From CBDUUP01 sp965370435 (GTDB taxonomy: Bacteria > Chloroflexota > Anaerolineae > Anaerolineales > UBA11579), in assembly GCA_965370435.1 (NCBI GenBank), contig CBDUUP010000316.1, positions 1-5,234 on the forward strand: DNA of 5,234 nt, in the 5' to 3' direction. A program made the position numbers and the translations under genes. Under the pieces are notes generated by a model. That model saw nothing but the letters and a program-made list of their open reading frames with translations. It did no database searches and had not been told where the DNA came from. Shown here piece after piece: positions 1 to 5,219 of this stretch (its first letter is position 1; the number at the start of each line of letters is the position of its first letter).

Positions 1-1
1 C

Positions 2-151
2 ATGCGAAAAACCATTGCGCTGGCACGCTCCAGAGGAAGAAAGTCAAAAGAAGAAACCTATGCGATGATTGAACAAATCGCAGAACACGATACAGAGGAT
101 GGCCTCGGTGAAATCAAAATCAGTAGGGAAGATGAACCTCAACTGAAATGA
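2..151 (+). CDS. Unrecognised small or 5'-truncated protein
   Basis: An open frame runs from an ATG at base 2 to a TGA at 149-151 and encodes 49 residues. The frame may extend upstream of the window, so the ATG could be internal; no ribosome binding site can be judged. The product starts with a basic stretch (RSRGRKSKEE) and ends in a charged, acidic tail (AEHDTEDG, SREDEPQLK), with no membrane segment. I do not recognise a family. A small basic-then-acidic protein could be an antitoxin or regulator tail, but nothing proves it. It is the only plus-strand gene candidate and converges on the minus-strand gene ending at 181, leaving 29 nt between the two stops. Those bases hold only a weak 5-bp dyad. 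Confidence 0.45.
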   Translation: MRKTIALARSRGRKSKEETYAMIEQIAEHDTEDGLGEIKISREDEPQLK

Positions 152-180
152 TGGTATAAACCCACCATTAACCCCGCCCC

Positions 181-759
181 CTACCCCTCATCTGTATCAA
201 GTAACGCTTTCCCCCCGCCCAACATCCCCAAAAGCGCCAATATCTCCGGCCCCACCGGCAATTCCGGCAGTTCATCCACCTTATAAGCCTGGGCGCTCAT
301 GGCCCGTTCCCGCAGCGCACGCCACAACACCTTGCGTTCGTCATCCTTGACCACCAGATCGTTCAAGGTCTCCGCCTGCTGGAGACGCTCCCCCGTAGTG
401 TACAGGAAGGTGATCCGCTTCCACTCCCCCGCAAGCACCGGCTCCGGCAGTTCCACCAGCGCGCCAATCTGTATCTTGAAATACTCCTCCTGAGCGCGGG
501 GATGGTCGCCCTCCTCCCGGAGCAGCTCGCCCCGGGTGGTCAGTTCGTGCCCGCTGACCGGCGCGACATACTGGACCCGCCACTTCTCCGCCCCAAAAGC
601 CCCCGGCTGGTAGAACGCCAGCCAATCCACCGCCACCACCTTGGGCGCGCTCCGCAGCGGAATGCGGTACCAGCCCAAAAGCCGGGCGATCTCCAGGTCG
701 CGCGGGTTGGGCATCACCGCGACGAGGATCAAGTCGGAGGGAGAAGGAAGGGAGGACAT
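181..759 (-). CDS. Conserved hypothetical protein, 192 aa
   Basis: Predicted soluble protein with no signal peptide or membrane helix. From the ATG at 759 it reads through VAVMPNPRDLEIARLLGWYR (residues 13-32), then IPLRSAPKVVAVDWLAFYQ (33-51), a central region with KWRVQYVAPVSGHELTTR (59-76), and WKRITFLYTTGERL (113-126) followed by NDLVV and VLWRALRERA. The alternation of hydrophobic strands with conserved-looking R, W, Y and G residues resembles a family I recall as hypothetical proteins in Chloroflexota and some cyanobacteria. I know no assigned function. The C-terminal 40 residues are Leu/Gly/Pro-rich and probably less constrained. No clear Shine-Dalgarno precedes the ATG; a TTG (residue 10) or ATG (residue 16) start would still keep the conserved-looking core. 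The antisense frames across it are low-complexity shadows. It is monocistronic in this window, and a palindrome lies upstream at 802-815. Confidence 0.82.
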   Translation of the reverse strand: MSSLPSPSDLILVAVMPNPRDLEIARLLGWYRIPLRSAPKVVAVDWLAFYQPGAFGAEKWRVQYVAPVSGHELTTRGELLREEGDHPRAQEEYFKIQIGALVELPEPVLAGEWKRITFLYTTGERLQQAETLNDLVVKDDERKVLWRALRERAMSAQAYKVDELPELPVGPEILALLGMLGGGKALLDTDEG

Positions 760-768
760 GGGAATATC

Positions 769-800
769 ACTGATGGATAGAGATGCTTTATTTTATCAGT
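769..800 (-). promoter_or_regulatory. Candidate promoter region of the 192-aa gene
   Basis: On the minus strand, an AT-rich stretch GATAAAATAAAG (about 785-796) offers a -10-like TAAAAT. TTGGTT lies 19 nt further upstream as a poor -35 match. An inverted repeat, ACTGAT and ATCAGT at 769-774 and 795-800 with a 20-nt spacer, brackets the presumed start of transcription. The call rests on weak consensus matches and position only. Confidence 0.25.
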
Positions 801-801
801 C

Positions 802-815
802 TTTACCTGGGTAAA
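802..815. promoter_or_regulatory. 14-bp palindrome, possible operator
   Basis: TTTACC-TG-GGTAAA is a perfect dyad with 6-bp arms and a 2-nt centre. It sits between the -35-like and -10-like elements proposed for the minus-strand gene starting at 759, where a repressor site would be expected. It is also only 3 nt from the palindromic repeat at 819-865, so it might instead be an edge of that repeat. No regulator gene is in the window. Confidence 0.3.
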
Positions 816-818
816 ACC

Positions 819-865
819 AACCTCCCGAAGGTTTAAGGAACGGAGTTCCCAACCTGCGGGAGATT
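819..865. repeat. Imperfect palindromic repeat, copy 1 (possible terminator)
   Basis: Arms AACCTCCCGAAGGTT (819-833) and AACCTGCGGGAGATT (851-865) pair at 13 of 15 positions. The 17-nt interior holds its own perfect hairpin, GGAAC-GGA-GTTCC (837-849), so the element is a nested stem-loop. Bases 845-862 match the reverse complement of 5189-5206 exactly (18 bp), which links it to the repeat at the right edge. It begins 64 nt after the stop codon of the minus-strand stress protein gene, and on that strand is followed by GGTTTTA. It may therefore also end the permease-stress protein transcript, although the U-tract is weak. Confidence 0.75.
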
Positions 866-929
866 CCGAGTGCATTTCCTTCAACCGGCTGCCCCAAGTA
901 TATCTAATTCGTGCATCCGGTTCGAAAAG

Positions 930-1364
930 TCAATCACTTTTTTCCAGGATACGGACCTCGACGCTCGTTTCGGTCTGCAAGTCGGCGGCAAAGACTTGGA
1001 GGGCGGCATCTTCAAAAGCGGCATCCGATCCCAGAGAGCGGCCCAGCACAATGAGGGTCGCGCCAATCTCTTGCGCCACCGCAACTATTTCTGTCCGCAA
1101 TTTCCCTTGGCGCACGATGGCCTGGGCCACCAGGCCCTGTGCTGCCGCCCGCTCCTGGGCCATCACCAATTGGAATTGGCCCAACTCTTCCAACCTCGAT
1201 TCCACGTCTACCACCAAGGGCGCAGCCGTCTGGTTCAGAAAGCTAATGTCGACCACATAGAGAAAAACCAGTTCGTCGCCTCGTTCCTTTGCCAGAACGA
1301 TGACGGCGTCTTGAATGGGGTAGCTAGCCTCTCCCCCACGGGTGGCACATAAAATTTTGCCCAT
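930..1364 (-). CDS. Universal stress protein-like, degenerate ATP-binding loop
   Basis: A 144-residue single-domain protein of the UspA type (about 140-150 aa is usual). The first strand is MGKILCATRGGEAS (1-14), the second is ELVFLYVVD (31-39), and the fourth is ATLIVLGRS (102-110), spaced as in the alpha/beta Rossmann-like Usp fold. ATP-binding Usps carry G-2x-G-9x-G(S/T) after this fourth strand. Here the region reads GRSLGSDAAFEDAALQVFAA (108-127), with no third glycine-serine. The usual Asp after strand 1 is also absent (CATRGG instead of PLDGS). It probably does not bind ATP in the usual way. I chose the ATG at 1364 because GAGGAGG lies 6 nt upstream; a longer frame to 1397 would overlap the permease and has no such site. 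It is 11 nt behind the permease stop, so co-transcription is very likely. Confidence 0.88.
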   Translation of the reverse strand: MGKILCATRGGEASYPIQDAVIVLAKERGDELVFLYVVDISFLNQTAAPLVVDVESRLEELGQFQLVMAQERAAAQGLVAQAIVRQGKLRTEIVAVAQEIGATLIVLGRSLGSDAAFEDAALQVFAADLQTETSVEVRILEKSD

Positions 1365-1370
1365 ATTGTT

Positions 1371-1377
1371 CCTCCTC
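1371..1377 (-). promoter_or_regulatory. Strong Shine-Dalgarno overlapping the permease stop
   Basis: GAGGAGG on the minus strand, 6 nt before the ATG at 1364. Its first two bases are the last two of the permease TGA (1376-1378). This fixes the start of the stress protein gene and suggests that ribosomes finishing the permease can reinitiate on it. Confidence 0.85.
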
Positions 1378-2785
1378 AATATCGGACCAGCAACCACACA
1401 GTTGCAGGCAAAAGGGTAATTATCGTTACCAGCACACCATCACGCATAAAACGGCCAAAGCTGAGACGATAGCCGGCCTGGGCCAACAAGCCAACTGCGA
1501 CAATGTTGGGCGCAGAACCCAGGATAGTGGCGTTGCCCCCCAGGTCGGCGCCCAAGATGAGGGCCCAGTACAAGACCATATTCTCAGCGCCAGGGATCGT
1601 AGCAGTTAAAAAGTCAGCAATGGGCAGAGCTGCCACGGTGAAGGGAATGTTGGCCACGATGCCCGAAGCGACGCCTGGTATCCAGACCATCAAGACCGTC
1701 GCCAGTGATAGGTTGTCCCCAGCCAGCTCACCGATGATTCCGGCTATCCAGGCAATGACCTCGGTGGCCTCAAGCCCGCCTACGAGGACAAAGATACCGA
1801 TAAAGAATATCAGCGTTGTCCAATCTACCTCGCGCAACATGCGGTGCATATCGGGTCGCACCCAGGCAACCAGGATCGCCGCGCCGCTCAGAGCAACGAC
1901 AGCGGGCGGCATACCACCGAACAAATCCCCGGTAAAAAATAGGATCATCATCAGCAGGCCCACCAGCCCAGCTTTGCGCAATAGAGAGACGTCGGTAATG
2001 CGAGCGTTGGCTTCCAGTTGGGCTACCAGCGCTGGCGAGAACTGCTTCTTGGCGCCGGCAAACTCGCGCCGGTAGAGCCAGCTTATTACGATCAAGAAGG
2101 GGATCATCAACAAAATGGCGATGGGCGCCATGTTGACCAGATACTCGACAAAACTTAACCCCAGGTGCGAACCGACGATAGTGCTGGGCGGGTCGCCGAT
2201 GATGGTCGCCGCGCCGCCGATGTTGGAGGCCAGCACTTCGGGGATCACGAAAGCGAAGGGATGGACACCTACCGTCTGAGCGATCTCGATGGACAATGGC
2301 ACCAGAAGCAAGATAGCCGTCACATCGTTGAGAAAAGCCGAAATCGCGCCGGTGAGCAGGAACAGGGCCATCCCCAACAGCCAGGCATTGCCCTTTGCCA
2401 GACGAAAAGCGCGAAAGGCCACCCAGTTAATGGCGCCGGTCTCGCTGAACATGGCCATAAAGATCATCATGCCCAGGATCAACCAGATGACATTCCAGTC
2501 CACAAAGGTCATAGACTCTTCAAAGTCGATGATTTGCAAGGCGGGGAAGAAGGTGCCGCCGATGTAGTGAACCAGCCAAACGGCTGCCGCGCCCAGCAGC
2601 GCCGCTGCCGTTTCGTGCATCCAGCGCAAGCTGATGGCGGCGAAGACGAGCAAAAAGATGCCGGTGGAGATGAAAAATGAGGGGCCAAATCCCCCTTCGG
2701 TGGGATGGGCAAGCAGCCACCAAATGCCCCCAACGAGACCCACGATTCCCACACTGACTAGAGTATACAATCCGTATCGTTTCAT
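1376..2785 (-). CDS. ArsB/NhaD-like permease (ion transporter superfamily)
   Basis: A 469-residue inner-membrane protein with about 11-12 hydrophobic segments, the first at residues 8-25. It shows the two-fold inverted repeat of the family: DWNVIWLILGMMIFMAMF (96-113) mirrors DWTTLIFFIGIFVLVGGL (321-338), and SNIGGAATIIGDPPSTIVGS (187-206) mirrors GADLGGNATILGSAPNIVA (412-430). The GDPP and GGNAT(I/L)(L/I)G signatures are typical of ArsB, NhaD and P-protein members. Such carriers move Na+/H+, arsenite or carboxylates; the substrate here cannot be read. Two hallmark sites depart from the remembered pattern: SAFLDNVT is SAFLNDVT (149-156), and the second-half (V/L)DNIPFT is VANIPFT (377-383). 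A cytoplasmic loop, about 238-270, separates the halves. The ATG at 2785 has AGGAT 7 nt upstream. No arsR or other ars gene is nearby, which argues weakly against an arsenite role. Confidence 0.88.
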   Translation of the reverse strand: MKRYGLYTLVSVGIVGLVGGIWWLLAHPTEGGFGPSFFISTGIFLLVFAAISLRWMHETAAALLGAAAVWLVHYIGGTFFPALQIIDFEESMTFVDWNVIWLILGMMIFMAMFSETGAINWVAFRAFRLAKGNAWLLGMALFLLTGAISAFLNDVTAILLLVPLSIEIAQTVGVHPFAFVIPEVLASNIGGAATIIGDPPSTIVGSHLGLSFVEYLVNMAPIAILLMIPFLIVISWLYRREFAGAKKQFSPALVAQLEANARITDVSLLRKAGLVGLLMMILFFTGDLFGGMPPAVVALSGAAILVAWVRPDMHRMLREVDWTTLIFFIGIFVLVGGLEATEVIAWIAGIIGELAGDNLSLATVLMVWIPGVASGIVANIPFTVAALPIADFLTATIPGAENMVLYWALILGADLGGNATILGSAPNIVAVGLLAQAGYRLSFGRFMRDGVLVTIITLLPATVWLLVRY

Positions 2786-2792
2786 TTATTGC

Positions 2793-2797
2793 ATCCT
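2793..2797 (-). promoter_or_regulatory. Ribosome binding site of the permease
   Basis: AGGAT on the minus strand, 7 nt before the ATG at 2785, within an otherwise AT-rich leader. It is a modest match, and it supports the chosen start. Confidence 0.55.
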
Positions 2798-2818
2798 ATA
2801 GATTAAGATAATTGTTTT

Positions 2819-2842
2819 TGTTGGCGCATATTTTGACCAACA
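2819..2842. promoter_or_regulatory. Dyad upstream of the permease, possible operator
   Basis: TGTTGG and CCAACA form a perfect 6-bp inverted repeat with a 12-nt AT-rich spacer, 34-57 nt upstream of the permease ATG. Position and geometry fit a site for a dimeric regulator, but the arms are short. No convincing -35/-10 pair could be fixed around it, so the promoter itself is not called. Confidence 0.3.
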
Positions 2843-2884
2843 GGCCACTCGTTCGGCAGGCCAAGTTACGCATCTATTCTGCCT

Positions 2885-3000
2885 CTAGGATTTCCCATTG
2901 GTGTTCGGATGAATCCCATACGCTTTGGCCATCTGGCCGCTGCTCTTGTCGCCTTTCAACAATTCGATGGGCAAGACCAAGAGCGACACCCTGACCAGGA
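2885..3000 (-). pseudogene. Decayed IS3-type transposase OrfA remnant (HTH)
   Basis: On the minus strand a frame ends with IELLKGDKSSGQMAKAYGIH followed by PNTNGKS and a TAG at 2885-2887. This closely resembles the helix-turn-helix of IS3-family OrfA proteins, typically FKFQVVLELLKGxKS.x.IAxxYGIHPNxxxxWK. The residues just before it (MRFLVRVSLLVLP) keep the hydrophobic pattern but no longer read as the usual FKFQVVLE, and the conserved trailing WK is replaced by a stop. No OrfB, leucine zipper or terminal inverted repeats could be found, so only about 100 bases of an old insertion survive. The frame is open back to an ATG at 3139, 13 nt after the stress protein stop, but its first 45 residues are low-complexity and lack a good ribosome binding site. 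I do not believe an 84-residue protein is made. Confidence 0.6.
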
Positions 3001-3012
3001 ACCGCATTGCTT

Positions 3013-3030
3013 TCTGGAACCCTTTCCAGA
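3013..3030. repeat. Small perfect hairpin between stress protein and permease genes
   Basis: TCTGGAA-CCCT-TTCCAGA has 7-bp arms and a 4-nt loop. Neither strand has a T-run after it, so it is not a standard terminator. It lies at the upstream edge of the transposase remnant and could be chance, an mRNA-processing structure, or insertion debris. Confidence 0.4.
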
Positions 3031-3152
3031 GGCCGCAGACCGCCCACCTCCCTGGCAAACGTTGACCCTCAACCCTGTGTCTGGGAGCCGCAGCCTCCCT
3101 GATCGGACCGGACGCTGGATCAGAATCAGGTTGAGACATTACACGGGCTCTT

Positions 3153-3599
3153 TTACGTCTCTTTTTTCTGAACTCGCACCAACAGCACCGGCATGTGGGC
3201 GCCGCGCACCACGCGATCAGAGACGCTGCCCATCATCCAGCGGCTCAGTCCCGATTGTCCGCGTGTACTCATCACAATCAGGTCCACCTGATTAGTTTCC
3301 GCATACTGGATGATCTGCAAGTGCGGGCGTCCCCCGATGGTAATCATCTGCACCGTGATGCCACTCTCTTGCACGCCGGCCGCGATGCGCTCCAGATACT
3401 CGCGGACAAAAACAGCCGTCGCCTTCTCTGCCCTCTTAATAGCTGCTTCTGTTGTTGTTGTCGTGGGCCTTGGTAATGGGATGAGAACTCGTAAAAGGAG
3501 CAACTCTGACTGAAAGCGCTCGGCTATAGCAATGGCATGCGGCAGTGCCTGTTCTGCCAGAGGTGAACCGTCCAAGGGTAACAAAATGCGCTTGTACAT
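3153..3599 (-). CDS. Universal stress protein, UspA family (canonical loop)
   Basis: A 148-residue cytoplasmic stress protein, typical in length. It opens MYKRILLPLDGSPLAEQALP (1-20), with the usual Asp after strand 1 and SxLAExAL helix start. Strand 4 and the nucleotide loop are DLIVMSTRGQSGLSRWMMGS (106-125), followed by VSDRVV and the last strand MPVLLVRV (136-143). The loop fits G-2x-G-9x-GS apart from the first Gly being Ser, a common variant in ATP-binding members, so ATP binding and dimerisation are likely. A Pro/Thr insert (PLPRPTTTTTE, 41-51) lies after strand 2. The ATG at 3599 is chosen because MYKRILLPLD is the family's usual beginning and GGAGG lies 8 nt upstream; the frame is open to 3653. 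The permease begins 367 nt downstream on the same strand, beyond the transposase remnant, so these genes may once have been contiguous. Confidence 0.92.
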   Translation of the reverse strand: MYKRILLPLDGSPLAEQALPHAIAIAERFQSELLLLRVLIPLPRPTTTTTEAAIKRAEKATAVFVREYLERIAAGVQESGITVQMITIGGRPHLQIIQYAETNQVDLIVMSTRGQSGLSRWMMGSVSDRVVRGAHMPVLLVRVQKKET

Positions 3600-3607
3600 A
3601 ACTCTAG

Positions 3608-3612
3608 CCTCC
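3608..3612 (-). promoter_or_regulatory. Ribosome binding site deciding the stress protein start
   Basis: GGAGG on the minus strand, 8 nt before the ATG at 3599. An in-frame upstream ATG at 3614 overlaps this site and the one at 3653 has no such site. That favours the start giving the family-typical N-terminus. Confidence 0.7.
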
Positions 3613-3679
3613 ATCGGATGCTCGTGTCGGATCAGCATGTTCAGCCTTATCACCTGGCCACTCTTTATTCATTCTCTCC

Positions 3680-3709
3680 ATTTTATCATATTTTGGATTT
3701 CTACCTCAA
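3680..3709 (-). promoter_or_regulatory. Candidate sigma-70-type promoter of the stress protein gene
   Basis: On the minus strand TTGAGG (3704-3709) and TAAAAT (3680-3685) are 18 nt apart, matching the consensus at 4/6 and 5/6 positions. An overlapping TATGAT is an alternative -10. The -35 lies inside the last codons of the PLP enzyme gene, just before its TAG at 3701. Transcription would start near 3673, giving a leader of roughly 75 nt. No terminator separates the PLP gene from this site, so read-through is also possible. Confidence 0.45.
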
Positions 3710-5161
3710 CCCCGCCCTCCCATTCAACCCCTCGATCAGCGCGTCAATCTCCTCCGCCTGCCCCTGGAAGCCGGTCCAATAATCGGGGTCATACCACTGG
3801 GCCATGATCTCCTCGTAGGAGCGGCCCTGCTGTTCCACCCAGGTGAAATACTTCAAGTTGTGGACTCGGCGTCGGTCCGTGTAGGACAATTCCAACAAGT
3901 TATCGGTGGATTCGCCCAGCAAATAGCGGGCGTAATGGGCGGCGGCGTCCAGTTCGGTGTACTCGCCGTATTCCTCGTGCATCTCCTCCAAACGGCTCTC
4001 GTAGAGTTCCATCGAGTCGGTCAGCACCGTCAGCACCACGTCTTCACCGCCCAACTCGTAATACTTGGCGAACTTGATGCTGGACAGCAAATTGGCGATG
4101 CCGGAGAAGCCCAACAGATCGAGATTTTCAACCATCGCCTCCGGGACGCCCTGCGCCGCCAGGTGCGCCCGGCCCTCCGGCTCGTTGAACAGCCGCGCCA
4201 GGTTGACCACCGCATTATCGTCAATCGCCACGATCATGTCCGTGTTCTTGACGTTGTGTACCCAGGGGACGTGCTTGTCGCCGATGCCCTCGATGCGGTG
4301 CGCCCCGAATCCGCTCTCCAGCAGGGTCGGACACTGCAAAGCCTCGCTGGCGACGATCTTGCTGCCAGGGAAGATTTGTTTCAAGTAATCGCCGCAGGCA
4401 ATGGTCCCCGCCGAGCCGGTGGTCAGCGCCACCCCGCGATAAGCATCCTTGGGGCCAAGCGCCTCCTGCAAGACCTCCTCCATAGCGTGGCCGGTGACTT
4501 CATAATGCCACAGGTAATTGCCAAACTCCTCGAACTGGTTGAAGATCATCAAGTCCTGGCCCGACTCGCGCAGCTCCCAACACTTATCGAAGATCTCCTT
4601 GACGTTGGACTCGCTGCCCGGCGTCTTGATCGTCTCCCCGGCGATACCGGCCAGCCAATCGAATCGCTCCTTGCTCATCCCCTCCGGCAGGATGGCGATA
4701 GAATCGCTGGCTAACAAGGCGGAATCATAGGCTCCCCCCCGGCAGAAATTCCCGGTGGAGGGCCAGACCGCCTTCTGCGTGGTAGGATCGAACTGCCCGG
4801 TCACCAACCGCGGCGCCAGACAGCCAAAAGCCGCCCCCACCTTGTGCGCGCCGGTGGGGAACCACTTGCCCACCAGAGCGATGATCCGCGCCTCCACCCC
4901 TGTCAGGCTGCTGGGGAACTCGATATAGTTCACCCCCCCGAAGCCGCCTCCCTGAGCTTTCGGCTCGTTCTTCCAGGAGATGCGGAAAAGGTTGCGCGGC
5001 GTCACGTCCCATAGCCCAAGCTGGGCCAGTTCCCCCTTAACGCTGTCCGGGATCAAGTTGGGGTCCTTCATCTGAGCGAACGTGGGGATGATGATGTTCC
5101 TTTCCTTCACTCGTTCCACCACCCGCTCCAGCCGGTCTTCCATTACGGTTAAATCAATCAC
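3701..5161 (-). CDS. Fold-type-II PLP-dependent enzyme (cysteine synthase/TrpB-beta-like)
   Basis: A 486-residue cytoplasmic enzyme of the Trp-synthase-beta superfamily. WFPTGAHKVGAAFG (100-113) holds the expected Schiff-base lysine, K107, preceded by His as in TrpB. STGNFCRGGAYDSALL (135-150) is the substrate carboxylate/Asn loop. TTGSAGT (247-253) is the glycine-rich loop for PLP phosphate. GFSGIANLL (351-359) and LTDSMELY (380-387) match the late GxSSGAN-like and serine-bearing segments near the pyridine nitrogen. All key residues seem present, so it should be active in beta-elimination, beta-replacement or ammonia-lyase chemistry; the substrate is unknown. It is much longer than cysteine synthase (about 310 aa), with roughly 90 extra N-terminal residues and an acidic, Tyr-rich tail (390-486). 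No CBS or ACT domain is visible. The start is GTG at 5161, supported by GGAGG 6 nt upstream; an ATG at 5143 lacks such a site. A hairpin precedes it at 5185-5219. Confidence 0.88.
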   Translation of the reverse strand: MIDLTVMEDRLERVVERVKERNIIIPTFAQMKDPNLIPDSVKGELAQLGLWDVTPRNLFRISWKNEPKAQGGGFGGVNYIEFPSSLTGVEARIIALVGKWFPTGAHKVGAAFGCLAPRLVTGQFDPTTQKAVWPSTGNFCRGGAYDSALLASDSIAILPEGMSKERFDWLAGIAGETIKTPGSESNVKEIFDKCWELRESGQDLMIFNQFEEFGNYLWHYEVTGHAMEEVLQEALGPKDAYRGVALTTGSAGTIACGDYLKQIFPGSKIVASEALQCPTLLESGFGAHRIEGIGDKHVPWVHNVKNTDMIVAIDDNAVVNLARLFNEPEGRAHLAAQGVPEAMVENLDLLGFSGIANLLSSIKFAKYYELGGEDVVLTVLTDSMELYESRLEEMHEEYGEYTELDAAAHYARYLLGESTDNLLELSYTDRRRVHNLKYFTWVEQQGRSYEEIMAQWYDPDYWTGFQGQAEEIDALIEGLNGRAGLR

Positions 5162-5167
5162 TATGTA

Positions 5168-5172
5168 CCTCC
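5168..5172 (-). promoter_or_regulatory. Shine-Dalgarno fixing a GTG start
   Basis: GGAGG on the minus strand, 6 nt before GTG at 5161. The next in-frame ATG is 18 nt further in and too far from this site, so GTG is the likely start of the PLP enzyme. Confidence 0.7.
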
Positions 5173-5174
5173 GA

Positions 5175-5185
5175 TAACACTGTTA
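5175..5185. promoter_or_regulatory. 11-bp palindrome in the PLP enzyme leader
   Basis: TAACA-C-TGTTA is a perfect dyad lying directly between the ribosome binding site of the PLP gene and the large hairpin at 5185-5219. It could be a small operator or simply the edge of the repeat; the arms are only 5 bp. Confidence 0.2.
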
Positions 5186-5219
5186 AACCTCCCGCAGGTT
5201 GGGAACCTGCGGGAGGTTT
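5185..5219. repeat. Perfect palindromic repeat, copy 2 (hairpin, possible terminator)
   Basis: Arms 5185-5200 and 5204-5219 are perfectly complementary over 16 bp around a 3-nt GGG loop (core AACCTCCCGCAGGTT). On the plus strand it runs into TTTTATTTATT, the form of an intrinsic terminator. On the minus strand it falls in the leader of the PLP gene and is followed only by TTTAACAG. Bases 5189-5206 are the exact reverse complement of 845-862 in copy 1. It is therefore both a stable hairpin and a member of a repeated family. Any gene it would terminate on the plus strand is not in view. Confidence 0.85.

Noticed and set aside
151..168. ATGGT-N8-ACCAT dyad between the convergent gene ends, as a terminator
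   Set aside because: Only 5 bp of stem and no T-run on either side.
870..1352. Plus-strand open frame of 160 codons
   Set aside because: It lies opposite the stress protein gene, which has a recognisable fold pattern and a strong ribosome binding site.
1503..2680. Plus-strand open frames opposite the permease
   Set aside because: The permease has full transporter signatures; these frames are compositionally odd and hydrophilic, as expected for the antisense of membrane helices.
2909..3295. Plus-strand open frame of 128 codons across the gap and stress protein end
   Set aside because: It overlaps the 3' end of a certain gene and the transposase remnant on the other strand, and has no recognisable content.
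3450..3461. Four TGT repeats, as a microsatellite
   Set aside because: Short; it simply encodes part of the Thr run in the stress protein.
3676..3697. TCCA...TGGA flanked AT-rich stretch after the PLP gene, as a terminator
   Set aside because: Only 3-4 terminal bases pair; the interior does not form a stem. It fits a promoter better.
3860..4714. Long plus-strand open frame (284 codons) opposite the PLP enzyme
   Set aside because: It is the antisense shadow of a gene with clear catalytic motifs; the translation is Gln/Val/Arg-rich with no family pattern.
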